Below, piece after piece: positions 18,054 to 27,858 of a DNA stretch of 64,000 nt. The first letter of the stretch is position 1. The number at the start of each line of letters is the position of its first letter. Position numbers and translations under genes: made by a program. The notes beneath the pieces are model-generated. The model was not told where the DNA came from and made no database searches. It saw only the letters and a list, made by a program, of their open reading frames with translations. The stretch is from Pseudoalteromonas sp. A25 (GTDB lineage: Bacteria; Pseudomonadota; Gammaproteobacteria; Enterobacterales; Alteromonadaceae): positions 3,070,001 to 3,134,000 of the forward strand of contig NZ_AP021846.1 of the NCBI RefSeq assembly GCF_009176705.1, read 5' to 3'.

Positions 18054-19256
18054 CTAGTTCACGGTTACTTTGGCGAACTTACGTTTTCCAACTTGGTAAA
18101 TAGCGGTACTCCCTTTTTCAACCGCAAGTTTACTGTCGGTAACTTTCTCTTCACCATTAAGCTTCACTGCACCCTGCTTTATCATACGCATCGCTTCAGA
18201 GGTGCTCGCAACAAGACCAGCCTCTTTTAGAAGATTTGTGATAAATGTTGTCGGCTCGTCAATCGTAATGCTAACTTCAGGAATATCATCTGGTAAAGCG
18301 TTTTTCTGGAAACGTTTAATAAAGTCTTGATGTGCCGCCTCTGCGTCATCTGCACTATGAAAGCGGGCAATCATTTCTTTGGCAAACTCAATCTTAACAT
18401 CACGAGGGTTACGGCCATCTGCAACTTGTTCTTTCAATGCTGCAATTTCGTCTAAAGAAAGCGCACTTAAAAGCTCGTAATAACGCCACATCAAATCATC
18501 AGAAATAGACATAACTTTACCAAACATATCATTTGGCGCATCAGTAATACCAATATAATTGCCAAGTGATTTTGACATTTTCTGCACGCCATCGGTGCCT
18601 TCAAGTAGAGGCATCATTAATACTGTTTGTGGTTTCTGTCCTTCTTCTTTTTGTAGCTCACGGCCCATCAGAAGATTAAAACGCTGATCGGTGCCACCAA
18701 GCTCTACGTCCGCTTCAAGTGCCACAGAGTCCCACCCTTGCACGAGCGGATATAGAAACTCATGGATCGCAATTGATTGACCGCCAGCATAACGCTTTTT
18801 AAAATCATCGCGTTCCAACATACGAGCAACGGTTTGGCGCGCTGCGAGTTTGATCATACCTGCACTGCCCAACTTTTCCATCCAAGTAGAGTTAAACGCG
18901 ACCGTTGTTTTTGCTGGATCTAAGATCTTAAACACTTGTTCTTTATAGGTTTCAGCGTTAGCAAGTACATCTTCTTTAGTCAGTGGCTTACGGGTGACAT
19001 TTTTCCCAGTTGGATCACCTATCATACCGGTAAAGTCACCAATCAAGAAAATCACCTCATGACCTAAATCTTGGAATGTCTTTAGTTTATTGATTAGAAC
19101 AGTGTGACCCAAATGTAAATCAGGTGCTGTTGGATCAAAACCCGCTTTGATTTTTAGCTTTTTACCTGATTTGAGTTTTTCTTTTAAGTCATCTTCTACA
19201 AGAATTTCTTCTGCACCGCGTTTTATCTCTGCAAATGCAGTTTCAAAGTCCACCAT
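18054..19256 (-). CDS. tyrS: Tyrosyl-tRNA synthetase
   Basis: Charges tRNA-Tyr. Class I signatures: HLGHT (~46-50) and KMSKS (~229-233), with [16 protein letters not shown] in the tyrosine site. A C-terminal S4 RNA-binding domain begins near residue 340 ([23 protein letters not shown]). The exact KMSKS, rather than the KFGKT of E. coli TyrS, and the length of 400 place it in the second bacterial TyrRS clade (often called TyrZ). It is divergent from the M23 peptidase gene. Confidence 0.95.
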   Translation of the reverse strand: MVDFETAFAEIKRGAEEILVEDDLKEKLKSGKKLKIKAGFDPTAPDLHLGHTVLINKLKTFQDLGHEVIFLIGDFTGMIGDPTGKNVTRKPLTKEDVLANAETYKEQVFKILDPAKTTVAFNSTWMEKLGSAGMIKLAARQTVARMLERDDFKKRYAGGQSIAIHEFLYPLVQGWDSVALEADVELGGTDQRFNLLMGRELQKEEGQKPQTVLMMPLLEGTDGVQKMSKSLGNYIGITDAPNDMFGKVMSISDDLMWRYYELLSALSLDEIAALKEQVADGRNPRDVKIEFAKEMIARFHSADDAEAAHQDFIKRFQKNALPDDIPEVSITIDEPTTFITNLLKEAGLVASTSEAMRMIKQGAVKLNGEEKVTDSKLAVEKGSTAIYQVGKRKFAKVTVN

Positions 19257-19400
19257 TCATCGCTCCAAATATTCAGTTTATCGCCCGATTCTAGCCTATA
19301 TTTGAGCGAGTTTAAATGCACAAAATACTGGTATTGCTGCTTTATTGCGTATATCCTGCAATATTATTGGTAAAAATATTGACAGCAGAAAAGGCGCGTT

Positions 19401-20726
19401 ATGGTTCACGTGGTGTATAAGCTCCCTAAAAAACACAAACTGCTTATTGTTAGTCTCATCTCGTTAATGTTGGTTGTTGCGCTATGGCCTTCAGAAAAAG
19501 CAACTGCATCTAAAGATCATGATAAAAATGCATTAGAAGTTGGTAAGCGATATGAATTACCTGTTAAGGTCAGCGAAACTGTTGAGCACTTAACCGAGCT
19601 TAATGCCGTAAACACCGAAAGCCCCCCACCTAAAGTAGAATATAATTTTATTGATCATGAGGTTAAGTCAGGTGACAACCTTGCAATTATCTTTAAAAGA
19701 GCTGGGTTTTCTGCGCAAACGTTACACCAGTTGGTTAACACCAATGAAGAAACACGTAAACTCACTAAAATTCATCCAGGTGAAGTTTTAAGCTTTGCGA
19801 AAGATCAAAGTGGCGAGCTTGTTCAGCTAAAATATGTGCTTTCAAAAACAGACACATTACTAGTGACACTCAATCAAAACGGCGACTACGACACAGCGAT
19901 TCAAAGCAAAGAAATAGAAACGGTTGCCAAATCAGCAGGCGGTGAAATCTCTTCAAGTTTTTGGACCGCAGGGATCACTTCAGGGCTGTCTGAGCGTCAG
20001 ATCATGAATTTTGCAGATATTTTTGGCTGGGACGTCGATTTTGCTAATGACATTCGTAAAGGCGACAGCTTCTCACTGATTTATGAGTCGCACTTTGTAG
20101 ATGGCGAAGAAATTGGCACAGGCAAAATCATCGCTGCAGAATTTATCAACCAAGGTGAACGCTATAGCGCCATTCGTCACACTGATGGTAATTTTTACAC
20201 ACCTGAAGGGCGCAGCATGAAAAAAGCGTTCTTGCGTGCACCCGTTAACTTTAAATATATCAGTTCTAGCTTTAACCCTCGCCGTAAACACCCTGTAACT
20301 GGCAGAGTGACGGCACATAGAGGAATTGACTACTCAGCTCGCACTGGCACGCCAGTCGTCGCCTCTGGTAACGGAAAGGTAATTAAGTCTAGCTACAACC
20401 GACTAAACGGTAACTATGTGTTTATTCAACATGGTAGTAAATACGTTACAAAGTATCTGCACTTAAATAAACGTATGGTTAAAACGGGTCAAAAAGTAAA
20501 GCAAGGCCAAAAAATTGGTACTGTTGGTGCAACCGGTCGTGTAACTGGCGCTCATTTACACTATGAGTTTTTAGTAAATGGTGTACACCGCAACCCTAAA
20601 ACAGTTCAGCTACCTAAATCTCAGCCATTGCCAAAGGATCAGTTAGCGCTATTCAAGCCAGTCGCCAAAGATTTGCTTACGCAGTTAGAGCGTAATAGAG
20701 AATTAAGATTAGCAATGAATAACTAA
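19401..20726 (+). CDS. mepM: M23 murein DD-endopeptidase, MepM-like
   Basis: 441 residues: an N-terminal membrane anchor (~15-29), a LysM/OapA-like region (EVKSGDNLAIIFKRAGFSAQ, ~92-140), a linker domain, and a C-terminal M23 domain. The zinc ligands are in HRGIDYSARTGTPV and HLHYEF; YLHLN is also present. MepM cleaves peptide crosslinks in peptidoglycan to allow sacculus growth. Domain order and length match E. coli MepM (440). An AAGGCGCGTT stretch precedes the ATG. Confidence 0.9.
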   Translation: MVHVVYKLPKKHKLLIVSLISLMLVVALWPSEKATASKDHDKNALEVGKRYELPVKVSETVEHLTELNAVNTESPPPKVEYNFIDHEVKSGDNLAIIFKRAGFSAQTLHQLVNTNEETRKLTKIHPGEVLSFAKDQSGELVQLKYVLSKTDTLLVTLNQNGDYDTAIQSKEIETVAKSAGGEISSSFWTAGITSGLSERQIMNFADIFGWDVDFANDIRKGDSFSLIYESHFVDGEEIGTGKIIAAEFINQGERYSAIRHTDGNFYTPEGRSMKKAFLRAPVNFKYISSSFNPRRKHPVTGRVTAHRGIDYSARTGTPVVASGNGKVIKSSYNRLNGNYVFIQHGSKYVTKYLHLNKRMVKTGQKVKQGQKIGTVGATGRVTGAHLHYEFLVNGVHRNPKTVQLPKSQPLPKDQLALFKPVAKDLLTQLERNRELRLAMNN

Positions 20727-20740
20727 TTTTAAACCCAATA

Positions 20741-20768
20741 TTTAAGGCCTCAACCGAGGTCTTTTTTG
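20741..20768 (+). terminator. Terminator after mepM
   Basis: AAGGCCTC, AACC loop, GAGGTCTT then six T, 15 bp past the stop. Confidence 0.8.
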
Positions 20769-20780
20769 TGACCAAAAAAA

Positions 20781-20806
20781 AAAGCCTGCATACTATGCAG
20801 GCTTTT
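20781..20806 (-). terminator. Terminator after mdh
   Basis: AAAGCCTGCATA, CT, ATGCAGGCTTTT with a long T run on the minus strand (ten A on plus at 20773-20783). Confidence 0.88.
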
Positions 20807-20822
20807 CAAAAAACCAAACGGC

Positions 20823-21761
20823 TTATTTAGCCATAAAGTCAACACCCTCTTGGATGTCTTTGTGTAATGTTTCAAGCATATCTTCTTTAGCTTTTTGCTC
20901 AAACGCACTTAGCTCGCCGTAAGATAGGATTTCTTCAACACCATTTTGGCCTAAACGTACCGGGTGTGCAAAGTATGGAGCATCACCGTTTTCTACAGCA
21001 ACATATGCGTAATCTACTACATTGCTCTCGCCTTGTAGGCCTTTAACTAAAGAGAAGCAGAAACGTGCAGCCGCAGCGCCCATTGAAAGTGTCGCTGAAC
21101 CACCACCGGCTTTAGCATTTACTACTTCAGTACCTGCATTTTGGATACGTGGAGTAAGCGCAGCAACTTCTTCGTCAGTGAAAGTAACACCAGGAACTTG
21201 AGAAAGTAGCGGTAGAATTGTAGTGCCTGAGTGACCACCGATAACTGGTACTTTTACTTCAGATACATCAACGCCTTTAAGCTCAGCAACAAAAGCTTCT
21301 GAACGAATAACGTCAAGTGTTGTTACACCGAATACACGTGAAGCTTCATAAGTACCCGCTTTTTTGAATACTTCAGCAACGATTGGTACAGTGCCGTTTA
21401 CAGGGTTAGTGATAACACCTACCAATGCTTTAGGACAGTTTTTAACAATACCTTCAGCCAATGTTTTGATGATGCCCGCATTTACGTTAAATAGGTCAGC
21501 ACGGTCCATACCTGGTTTACGAGGCATACCTGCTGGGATAAGCACGATATCAGCGCCAACTAACGCAGCATCTAAATCATCAGCGCCAAAACCTGCAACT
21601 TTAACTGCAGTTGGAATGTGAGAAAGGTCAACAGCTACACCTGGTACAACTGGTGCAACATCGTATAGTGCTAGCTCAGAGCCTGCAGGCAAGCCATTTT
21701 TAAGTAAAAGCGATAGAGCCTGACCGATACCGCCAGCGGCACCTAATACAGCAACTTTCAT
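20823..21761 (-). CDS. mdh: Malate dehydrogenase
   Basis: NAD-dependent TCA-cycle enzyme converting malate to oxaloacetate. Motifs: [20 protein letters not shown] (NAD-binding loop), [18 protein letters not shown] (substrate-specificity loop with Arg), [10 protein letters not shown], and the active-site His in [13 protein letters not shown]. 312 residues, as in E. coli. It is divergent from argR, as in enterobacteria and vibrios. ArcA represses mdh in E. coli, and arcA lies in the same window, but I did not recognise a clear ArcA box. Confidence 0.97.
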   Translation of the reverse strand: MKVAVLGAAGGIGQALSLLLKNGLPAGSELALYDVAPVVPGVAVDLSHIPTAVKVAGFGADDLDAALVGADIVLIPAGMPRKPGMDRADLFNVNAGIIKTLAEGIVKNCPKALVGVITNPVNGTVPIVAEVFKKAGTYEASRVFGVTTLDVIRSEAFVAELKGVDVSEVKVPVIGGHSGTTILPLLSQVPGVTFTDEEVAALTPRIQNAGTEVVNAKAGGGSATLSMGAAAARFCFSLVKGLQGESNVVDYAYVAVENGDAPYFAHPVRLGQNGVEEILSYGELSAFEQKAKEDMLETLHKDIQEGVDFMAK

Positions 21762-22018
21762 GTGAATTCTCCATAATTTGAAGGTGGAATTAAATGAGCT
21801 GTAAAGATAATGAAAAGCGCCGCTAAAAACAAATTAATCCGAGTTATTTTCATGATTTTTTCGACTATAGTTGTAAAGCTTTACACACTGTAGTCTTTAC
21901 GATTACTAAAACTCACCTTGTATTAAAGATAAGCAGTCGGCACAGTTGCCGAAAATTTGGGTAACTAGCCAGTTTTGTGTAAAATCCAATAAACCGCTTT
22001 AAATAGAAATAAAACCTT

Positions 22019-22486
22019 ATGCAACCACAAGAAAAACAAGAAGCTCTGATCAAAGCCTTTAAAGCCCTGTTGAAAGAAGAAAACTTTGGTTCTCAAGGCG
22101 AAATTGTCGAAGCCTTAAAAGAGCAAGGGTTTGATAATGTCAGCCAAAGCAAAGTATCACGTATGCTTAGTAAATTTGGCGCAGTTAGAACCCGAAATGC
22201 TAAACAAGAAATGGTCTATTGCTTACCTGCAGAGATGGGCGTGCCGACAGCTAAAAGCCCGCTTCGTCAGCTTGTTATAGATATTATGCATAACGAAATG
22301 ATGATTATTATTCGCACCAGCCCTGGTGCCGCTCAACTTATTGCTCGTTTACTTGACTCTTTAGGCACAGCCGATGGCGTGTTGGGCACAATCGCTGGCG
22401 ATGATACGATATTTATCGCACCGGCTAAAATATCAGAAATTGATGCCACGCTTGAGCGTGTAAAAACATTGTTTGATAACGTTTAA
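22019..22486 (+). CDS. argR: Arginine repressor
   Basis: Arginine-responsive hexameric regulator of arginine biosynthesis and catabolism. The N-terminal winged helix ([20 protein letters not shown] then [10 protein letters not shown]) binds ARG boxes. The C-terminal domain ([18 protein letters not shown] and [16 protein letters not shown]) forms the hexamer and binds arginine. Length 155-156 is standard. No convincing ARG box is seen in its own promoter. Confidence 0.96.
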   Translation: MQPQEKQEALIKAFKALLKEENFGSQGEIVEALKEQGFDNVSQSKVSRMLSKFGAVRTRNAKQEMVYCLPAEMGVPTAKSPLRQLVIDIMHNEMMIIIRTSPGAAQLIARLLDSLGTADGVLGTIAGDDTIFIAPAKISEIDATLERVKTLFDNV

Positions 22487-22496
22487 ATTAATATTT

Positions 22497-22518
22497 GTGA
22501 GCAAACTATTTTGCTCAC
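22497..22518. terminator. Hairpin between convergent argR and the DyP-like gene
   Basis: GTGAGCAAA, CTAT, TTTGCTCAC: perfect 9-bp stem 10 bp after argR; the right arm covers the stop codon of the opposing gene. The T tract is weak. Confidence 0.6.
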
Positions 22519-23438
22519 TCTTGCTGCTCGCACAGTTTCGCCATATCACTTAAAAACTGTACAGATGGGGCAAAAAATGCAGCCCCCATATCAGCTTGAC
22601 TGTAATCAAGTAATGGATCATAACAATTTGCATTACCTAGCCTAGAAGTTAGTACTTGCTCAAACGCAGCCCCATGAGCTGAGCAGCTTAGCCACAAGCT
22701 GCCCTGTTCAAAAACATCTCCAAAGGGCATACTTTGATCTAGCAACAGAGCCTGTCCTCGCTCATCTTTTAATTCAGTTAATGTGGCATGACTATCAGGC
22801 TGAGCAGGCTCAAGCAAAGTATTATCTAAACGCGTACGACCCATTATTTGCTCTTGCTCTGCCAAGGGTAAACGCTGCCAAGCATCAATATCAAATTTCA
22901 CACGCATTACATGCAAGTAACTGCCTTGGTCGTCTAGTTTTTGTGGATTGTTAATCAGTGCCACTTGACGCTTAAAACGCCCATGGGGAGCATTTGCACC
23001 ATAGATAAACCCGTTAAAGTCTCGCCCATCTAAAAATCTAAAGCCACGGACATGCGCCACCAGCTCCACACTAGGTGCCAACATATGCAAAACACTTTGA
23101 GCAAATAAGTAATTAACATCTTCTCTGTCAGAACGTATCACATACAAAAGATCGAACGGTTGAGAATGAATAACATGCTCTGAACTCGTTACATTAGGAA
23201 AGCTCTTGAGCTGCTCAGGAATGAATTCAGGGTAAATATGCGGCCAATATTGCGCACCAACCGCCACAAAACTAGATACCATAGATTCCGAAAAACGGTC
23301 ACTCAACTCATTTTGCAAGCGTTCACAATTGGCTAGCGCAGCACGGACGGCTTCATCCTGACCTTCTAATACATTAAAAAACAAATGCAGCCCGTGTAGG
23401 TTTGCTTCAGCACAGACCCCTGATTGTGCTTGCGCCAT
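22515..23438 (-). CDS. DyP/YfeX-type haem protein with altered catalytic site
   Basis: 307 residues matching the YfeX-type dye-decolorising peroxidase family: N-terminal ferredoxin-like half, VRGFRFLDGRDFNGFI, HVMRVKFDIDAW, QEQIMGRTRLDN, then AFFAPSVQFLSDM. The proximal haem ligand is kept (H217 in DSHATLTEL, equivalent to YfeX H215). The GXXDG aspartate is Tyr146 (GFIYG), and the distal arginine of the xRQSxPYG motif is Asp234 (LDQSMPFG). Both changes are confirmed in the DNA. It likely binds haem but may not act as a normal peroxidase. It is last in an iron(III) transporter operon, 25 bp after the ATPase gene. Confidence 0.85.
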   Translation of the reverse strand: MAQAQSGVCAEANLHGLHLFFNVLEGQDEAVRAALANCERLQNELSDRFSESMVSSFVAVGAQYWPHIYPEFIPEQLKSFPNVTSSEHVIHSQPFDLLYVIRSDREDVNYLFAQSVLHMLAPSVELVAHVRGFRFLDGRDFNGFIYGANAPHGRFKRQVALINNPQKLDDQGSYLHVMRVKFDIDAWQRLPLAEQEQIMGRTRLDNTLLEPAQPDSHATLTELKDERGQALLLDQSMPFGDVFEQGSLWLSCSAHGAAFEQVLTSRLGNANCYDPLLDYSQADMGAAFFAPSVQFLSDMAKLCEQQE

Positions 23439-23463
23439 GCTTTATCCTTTTATTCATCAAGTG

Positions 23464-24495
23464 TTAAGAAAAGAAATTTACCGCATGTGCCTTAATTTTT
23501 AAAGAGACAGGTTTATTTGTATCTAATAATTGCTCGGCAGGTGCTGGAACTTCAAGTTGTTGATCGCCCACTTTAATATGATAGACGTAATCTGTGCCAA
23601 TAAACCTTTGTTGTAGGATCTCAACTTGACCCGTAGGGTCATTTACCAATTCTAAGTGCTGCGGGCGCACATATATTTGGCCTTGTTCGTGCGTATCAGG
23701 TAAAGCAGTTACAGACGTCACATCACCAAAATGAGTCGATACGCTTTGACCATTAAATCGATTGGCGTCTAGGTAGATCCCTCGCCCCAAAAACTCTGCA
23801 ACCGTTTTACTTTTGGGTTTTTGAAACAATGTCTGAGCATTATCTAATTGGGCAATCTTCCCTTCATGCATAATCGCTAATTTATCTGCAAATGCAAACG
23901 CTTCATCTTTAGAATGACTAACAAAAATCGCTGACACCTGTTGATCTTTAATAATACTACGAATGTCGTTTATGAGCTGAAAGCGCACCTGAGTATCAAT
24001 ATTAGAAAATGGCTCATCCAACAACAACAAATTTGGTTTGTAAGCTAATGCTCTTGCAATCGCAACACGTTGCTGTTGACCACCCGATAGCTCATGCGGA
24101 AAGCGTTTTTCTAAGCCTTCAAGCCTGACCAACTCAACCATTTGCGCAACACGAGCTAGACGTTCGCGTTTATGTAATTTAGATAACCCAAAGGCAATGT
24201 TTTGAGCCACATTTAAATGGGGAAATAAGGCATAATCTTGAAACATCATACCGATATTGCGATGCTGTGGGGCAACAAACAGTTGCTCGTTACTCATGCA
24301 TTGTCCGTGGATCACAACTCGGCCATGTTGCGGCTTAATTAAACCTGCAATAGCTTTTAATGTGGTGGTCTTTCCGCACCCACTGGCCCCAAGCAGACAA
24401 ACAATTTCGTTGTGAGCAACACTTAAATCGAGTTCACTGATCACATTTTGCTGTTGATATTGATACGATATTTTTTCTAGGATGAGGCTACTCAT
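23464..24495 (-). CDS. fbpC: Iron(III) ABC transporter ATP-binding protein, FbpC-like
   Basis: 343 residues. Walker A GASGCGKTTTLKAIAGL (~34-50), Q loop FQDYALFPHLNV, signature LSGGQQQRVAIARAL (~133-147), Walker B LLLLDEPFSNID, switch His in FVSHSKDEA. The C-terminal TOBE-type region (YVRPQHLELVND and on) is typical of Fe/spermidine/sulfate ATPases. Its ATG overlaps the permease stop by 4 nt (ATGA), so they are coupled. It energises the FbpB permease. Confidence 0.92.
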   Translation of the reverse strand: MSSLILEKISYQYQQQNVISELDLSVAHNEIVCLLGASGCGKTTTLKAIAGLIKPQHGRVVIHGQCMSNEQLFVAPQHRNIGMMFQDYALFPHLNVAQNIAFGLSKLHKRERLARVAQMVELVRLEGLEKRFPHELSGGQQQRVAIARALAYKPNLLLLDEPFSNIDTQVRFQLINDIRSIIKDQQVSAIFVSHSKDEAFAFADKLAIMHEGKIAQLDNAQTLFQKPKSKTVAEFLGRGIYLDANRFNGQSVSTHFGDVTSVTALPDTHEQGQIYVRPQHLELVNDPTGQVEILQQRFIGTDYVYHIKVGDQQLEVPAPAEQLLDTNKPVSLKIKAHAVNFFS

Positions 24496-26108
24496 TGGTT
24501 ATGTTGTTCCATTGAACGATTGACGATATATAAAGGCACTAACCCGACCAACACAATGAACAACGCAGAGATAGATGCTAACTCTAACTGTTCGTCACTT
24601 ACATATTGAAATACATGTGTTGCTAACGTTTCATAATTAAAAGGTCGCAATAGCAAAGCGGCAGGCAATTCTTTCATGCATTCTATAAATACCAAAAGTG
24701 CAGCGGTTAATATACCCCGTCTTAACATTGGAAAATGCACAAGGCTAAGTGTTTGCATAAGGTTTTTACCCATGCTTTGGCTTGCCATATCCAATGATGG
24801 GCTTATTCGTACGTAACTCGCTTCAACAGCGCCATGAGCTATCGCATAAAACCTTACTATATAGGCAAAGATCATCGCAAAAATACTGCCACTTAATAGT
24901 AAGCCAGGTTCATAGCTACTTTGTGCAAACCACTCATTGAGTTTGTCATCAAACAAAGTCAATGGTAATAACACCGCTATGGCAAGCACTGTACCAGGTA
25001 ATGCGTATCCTGTACTGGCAAATTTACCTGGTACATACTTACTGCGGCTAGCGCCAATACGTTGATAAAAAACAACTAATAAGCTCATCAATACTGCTAC
25101 CGCACTAACCCACAGCGCTACCTTCAAGCTTTGCCAAGCATAAACAAAGAATTCACTACTCCATGCTTGCTCAAAATAATCAATTGCATACCCCAACAGT
25201 ACCGCAACGGGCAATGCAAATGCCAGTAGCAGTACCAATACACAATAACCAGTCGCCAACCAGGCAGGTTTACCTGTAAGTGTATAAAGCGCCTCCTCAT
25301 TAATACTGGTTTGGCGCTCATGAACCACACTACTATTTCGGCTTGCCCGCTCTAACGCGAGTGCCACAAACAAAAACAATAACATAATGCCTGATATTTT
25401 TGCTGCCGCCGTTAATGAGTAGTAGCCCAACCACGTATCATAAACAGCCGTAGTTAAGGTACTCACTGCAAAGTAATGAACGGTCGCAAAATCAGCCATT
25501 GTTTCCATACTTATCAGGGCTAAAGCAGCTACCACAGCACCGCGAGCCATAGGTAAACTCACCTTAAAAAAGCTTTGAATTGGGCTTTGCCCCATAAGCT
25601 GGCTGGCTTGAACCAACTTAAATGACTGTTCACGCAAGGCTGTTTTAAATATCAAATACAGATAGGGATAAAGTACTAATGCAATCATGACTGCCGCCCC
25701 AGGCAACGTACGGATATCAAAAAACCAGTAATCATTGGGAGATTGCCAATCAAACCACGTTCTTAATTTCACTTGAACGGGCCCTGCATAATCGAGTAAG
25801 TCAGTGTATATGTAAGCAATGATATAAGTTGGCATGGCCAGTGGTAACATTAAGGCCCACTCAAAAAAGCGTTTTCCCGGAAACTGACAGTACGCAGCAA
25901 GCCACCCAAGAGGCAAAGCAATTAAGCAACTTAGTAGCAGAACTCCAGCAATTAACAACAGCGTGTTGCTAACATAGTCCCACAACACAGTATCCCAAAG
26001 GTGAGAAAACACTTCTGAATCGCCTTGCAGCGATTCAAAAATTAAAAAAGCCAGCGGTGTCGATAGGCACAGTCCTATCGACCAAGCTGTCACCTGCCAT
26101 CTAGACAA
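24492..26108 (-). CDS. fbpB: Iron(III) ABC transporter permease, FbpB-like
   Basis: 538 residues, roughly twelve membrane helices in two homologous halves, each with a BPD_transp_1 domain and EAA-like loop (ASQLMGQSPIQSFFKVSLPM and ASQSMGKNLMQTLSLVHFPM). This fused two-domain layout is typical of FbpB/SfuB/HitB ferric-iron permeases. The start is taken as TTG at 26108 because AAGGGG lies 6 nt upstream; no ATG fits. The spacing to fbpA is 16 bp. Confidence 0.92.
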   Translation of the reverse strand: MSRWQVTAWSIGLCLSTPLAFLIFESLQGDSEVFSHLWDTVLWDYVSNTLLLIAGVLLLSCLIALPLGWLAAYCQFPGKRFFEWALMLPLAMPTYIIAYIYTDLLDYAGPVQVKLRTWFDWQSPNDYWFFDIRTLPGAAVMIALVLYPYLYLIFKTALREQSFKLVQASQLMGQSPIQSFFKVSLPMARGAVVAALALISMETMADFATVHYFAVSTLTTAVYDTWLGYYSLTAAAKISGIMLLFLFVALALERASRNSSVVHERQTSINEEALYTLTGKPAWLATGYCVLVLLLAFALPVAVLLGYAIDYFEQAWSSEFFVYAWQSLKVALWVSAVAVLMSLLVVFYQRIGASRSKYVPGKFASTGYALPGTVLAIAVLLPLTLFDDKLNEWFAQSSYEPGLLLSGSIFAMIFAYIVRFYAIAHGAVEASYVRISPSLDMASQSMGKNLMQTLSLVHFPMLRRGILTAALLVFIECMKELPAALLLRPFNYETLATHVFQYVSDEQLELASISALFIVLVGLVPLYIVNRSMEQHNQ

Positions 26109-26124
26109 AGATCAACCCCTTGAA

Positions 26125-27129
26125 TTAAAGATCGAATTTAACTTCATCAATCAATCTAAGAGCCACTGGGCGATACTTTGCTATCTCAGCAAGCGGTAAG
26201 TTATCCTCTTTAAAGCTACCCCATGATGCTACTAATGGAGATAGCTTCACCTTAGGCTTTACTGGATATTCCATATTTACAGAGGCATACATGTTTTGTG
26301 CTTCATCGCTACTCATAAACTCTATGAGTTTAAGCGCGTTATCTGCATTTTTAGCGTATTTGGTCATAACAACACCAGATACATTGAGGTGAGAACCACG
26401 ATTTTGTTGATTTGGGAAGTTTATATGAACGGCTTCAGCCCACTCTTTTTGTTTTTCATCGGTAAGCATTTTTCCAAAATAATAGCTATTACCTAATGCT
26501 AAATCACACAGCCCCTCTTTGACTGCCTTAACTTGCGCTCGGTCATTCCCTTGAGGCTTACGTGCTAGGTTATCCTTTACACCCATTAGCCATTTTTTGG
26601 TGTACGCTTCGCCGTGGTGTGCAACCATAGATGCAACCAAGCCTAAGTTATATGGATGCTTGCCTGAACGTGTACAAATTTTCCCTTGATATTTAGGGTC
26701 TGCGAGCTCTTCGTAAGTTAAAGCCTTAAGTTCACCAAGACGCTCTTTTGACGAGTAGACATTACGCACTCTTTTTGTCAAAGCGACCCAGTCTCCTTGA
26801 GGATCTCTAAATGCTGCAGGGATATTATTATGCACTTGCTCACTATGAATAGGCTGGGTAAGCCCTAACTCTTCTAACTGCATAAGAGAACTAAAATTGG
26901 ACGTTAATACTAAGTCGGCACGGCTATGTTTACCTTCTCTTTTAACACGCTCAATCAACCCTTTTTTAGCAAAAACCACATTCGTTTTAATGCCTGTTTG
27001 GGCAGTAAACTTATCTAAAATTGGTTGAATTAGAAAAGGTTGACGAAATGAGTAAATATTTACTTCTTCGTTAGCCACAGCGGGAGTACATAGTAACGAG
27101 GCAAACATAGCAGCGAGTAATCGCTTCAT
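26125..27129 (-). CDS. fbpA: Periplasmic iron(III)-binding protein, FbpA-like
   Basis: 334 residues with signal peptide (MKRLLAAMFASLLCTPAVA, cleavage ~19). The mature protein begins NEEVNIYSFRQPFLIQPILD and is a class-II solute-binding protein. Further motifs are SRADLVLTSNFSSLMQLEEL, ICTRSGKHPYNLGLVASM and the tandem-tyrosine iron site GNSYYFGKML. It delivers ferric iron to FbpBC. First gene of the four-gene operon. An AT-rich stretch about 30-60 bp upstream slightly resembles a Fur box, but the match is too poor to annotate. Confidence 0.92.
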   Translation of the reverse strand: MKRLLAAMFASLLCTPAVANEEVNIYSFRQPFLIQPILDKFTAQTGIKTNVVFAKKGLIERVKREGKHSRADLVLTSNFSSLMQLEELGLTQPIHSEQVHNNIPAAFRDPQGDWVALTKRVRNVYSSKERLGELKALTYEELADPKYQGKICTRSGKHPYNLGLVASMVAHHGEAYTKKWLMGVKDNLARKPQGNDRAQVKAVKEGLCDLALGNSYYFGKMLTDEKQKEWAEAVHINFPNQQNRGSHLNVSGVVMTKYAKNADNALKLIEFMSSDEAQNMYASVNMEYPVKPKVKLSPLVASWGSFKEDNLPLAEIAKYRPVALRLIDEVKFDL

Positions 27130-27398
27130 AATTGAGCTCCAATTTTGCGTTTATTTTTATTTAGGCAATTCTAACCTTTATCATTGCATTATACACCCCA
27201 AAGCGAACACTAATCATCTGCATCTTTAGTCACAAACACGAAAGAATAGAATTTTTGTGTGCGATATATCTCACTAAATACGGGGATATAAAGGATACGA
27301 CTGCCGTTTATAACACCAAAATTAAAGTAAAACACTGTTTTTAAACAACTTTATTTTCATTGCAATAAATCACACGATTTAATAAACATTTAGACAGC
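27130..27398. promoter_or_regulatory. Divergent intergenic region between fbpA and the CsrB-like RNA
   Basis: About 270 AT-rich bases with no credible ORF. Holds the fbpA promoter on the minus side. I searched for the UvrY/GacA-type TGTAAG...CTTACA dyad expected upstream of csrB genes and did not find one. Confidence 0.35.
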
Positions 27399-27426
27399 TT
27401 CAATGATAGCCCGATTACTCTATACT
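27399..27426 (+). promoter_or_regulatory. Candidate promoter of the CsrB-like RNA
   Basis: TATACT at 27421-27426 is a strong -10; TTCAAT at 27399-27404 with a 16-bp spacer is a weak -35. The first GGA motif follows about 15 nt later, fitting a start near 27433. Confidence 0.5.
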
Positions 27427-27432
27427 TTTACA

Positions 27433-27850
27433 CAAGTTCAGGAGACATCGGTTTTAGCAAGCTGATTAAATGGAATGGGAACCTAGCTTACTAGAGTGTG
27501 AGCGCAATGGAAGGCTAAAGGAAGCGCTAAGGAGCGGCGAGTTAAAGTGAATGGATCACTGAGGAACACGATGTTCTAGGATTGAACATAATAGGATTGG
27601 AGCCTTTGAGCTCAAAATGGATTTAAAAGGACTTTGTAAAGGAGTTACAGCAGGAAGCTGTTTTCAACGGAGGGAGCGCACGGAGCACAAGGAGGAATAG
27701 GACATTAGCAGGATGCTAGATTTCGCACCAATAGAACGCCAAGCGAAACCAAGGAACAGGAATGTATTAGGAGTTGATATTTCAACATAGCAGGACGCTA
27801 TAAAAGATTCCGTCAGCGCGACTCATTGAGTCGCGCTTCTTTCTTTGTGT
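27433..27850 (+). ncRNA. csrB: CsrB-type regulatory RNA sequestering CsrA
   Basis: A ~415-nt non-coding interval with 26 GGA trinucleotides between 27441 and 27794, mostly as AGGA or TGGA, about one every 14 nt. Many sit in loops of short hairpins such as AGCGCTAAGGAGCGG and CAGCAGGAAGCTG. It ends in a strong intrinsic terminator (27816-27848) and has a -10 TATACT at 27421. No reading frame of note crosses it. This is the hallmark of CsrB/CsrC/RsmZ RNAs, which bind and titrate many CsrA dimers and so control motility, biofilm and carbon storage. The 5' end is estimated. It converges with tapT. Confidence 0.9.
27816..27848 (+). terminator. Terminator of the CsrB-like RNA
   Basis: GCGCGACTC, ATT, GAGTCGCGC (27816-27836), perfect 9-bp stem, followed by TTCTTTCTTT. 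Confidence 0.92.
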
Positions 27851-27858
27851 TAAACAAC

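Noticed and set aside
27130..27200. Possible Fur box upstream of fbpA
   Set aside because: Only about half of the 19-bp consensus matches; AT-rich DNA gives such matches by chance.
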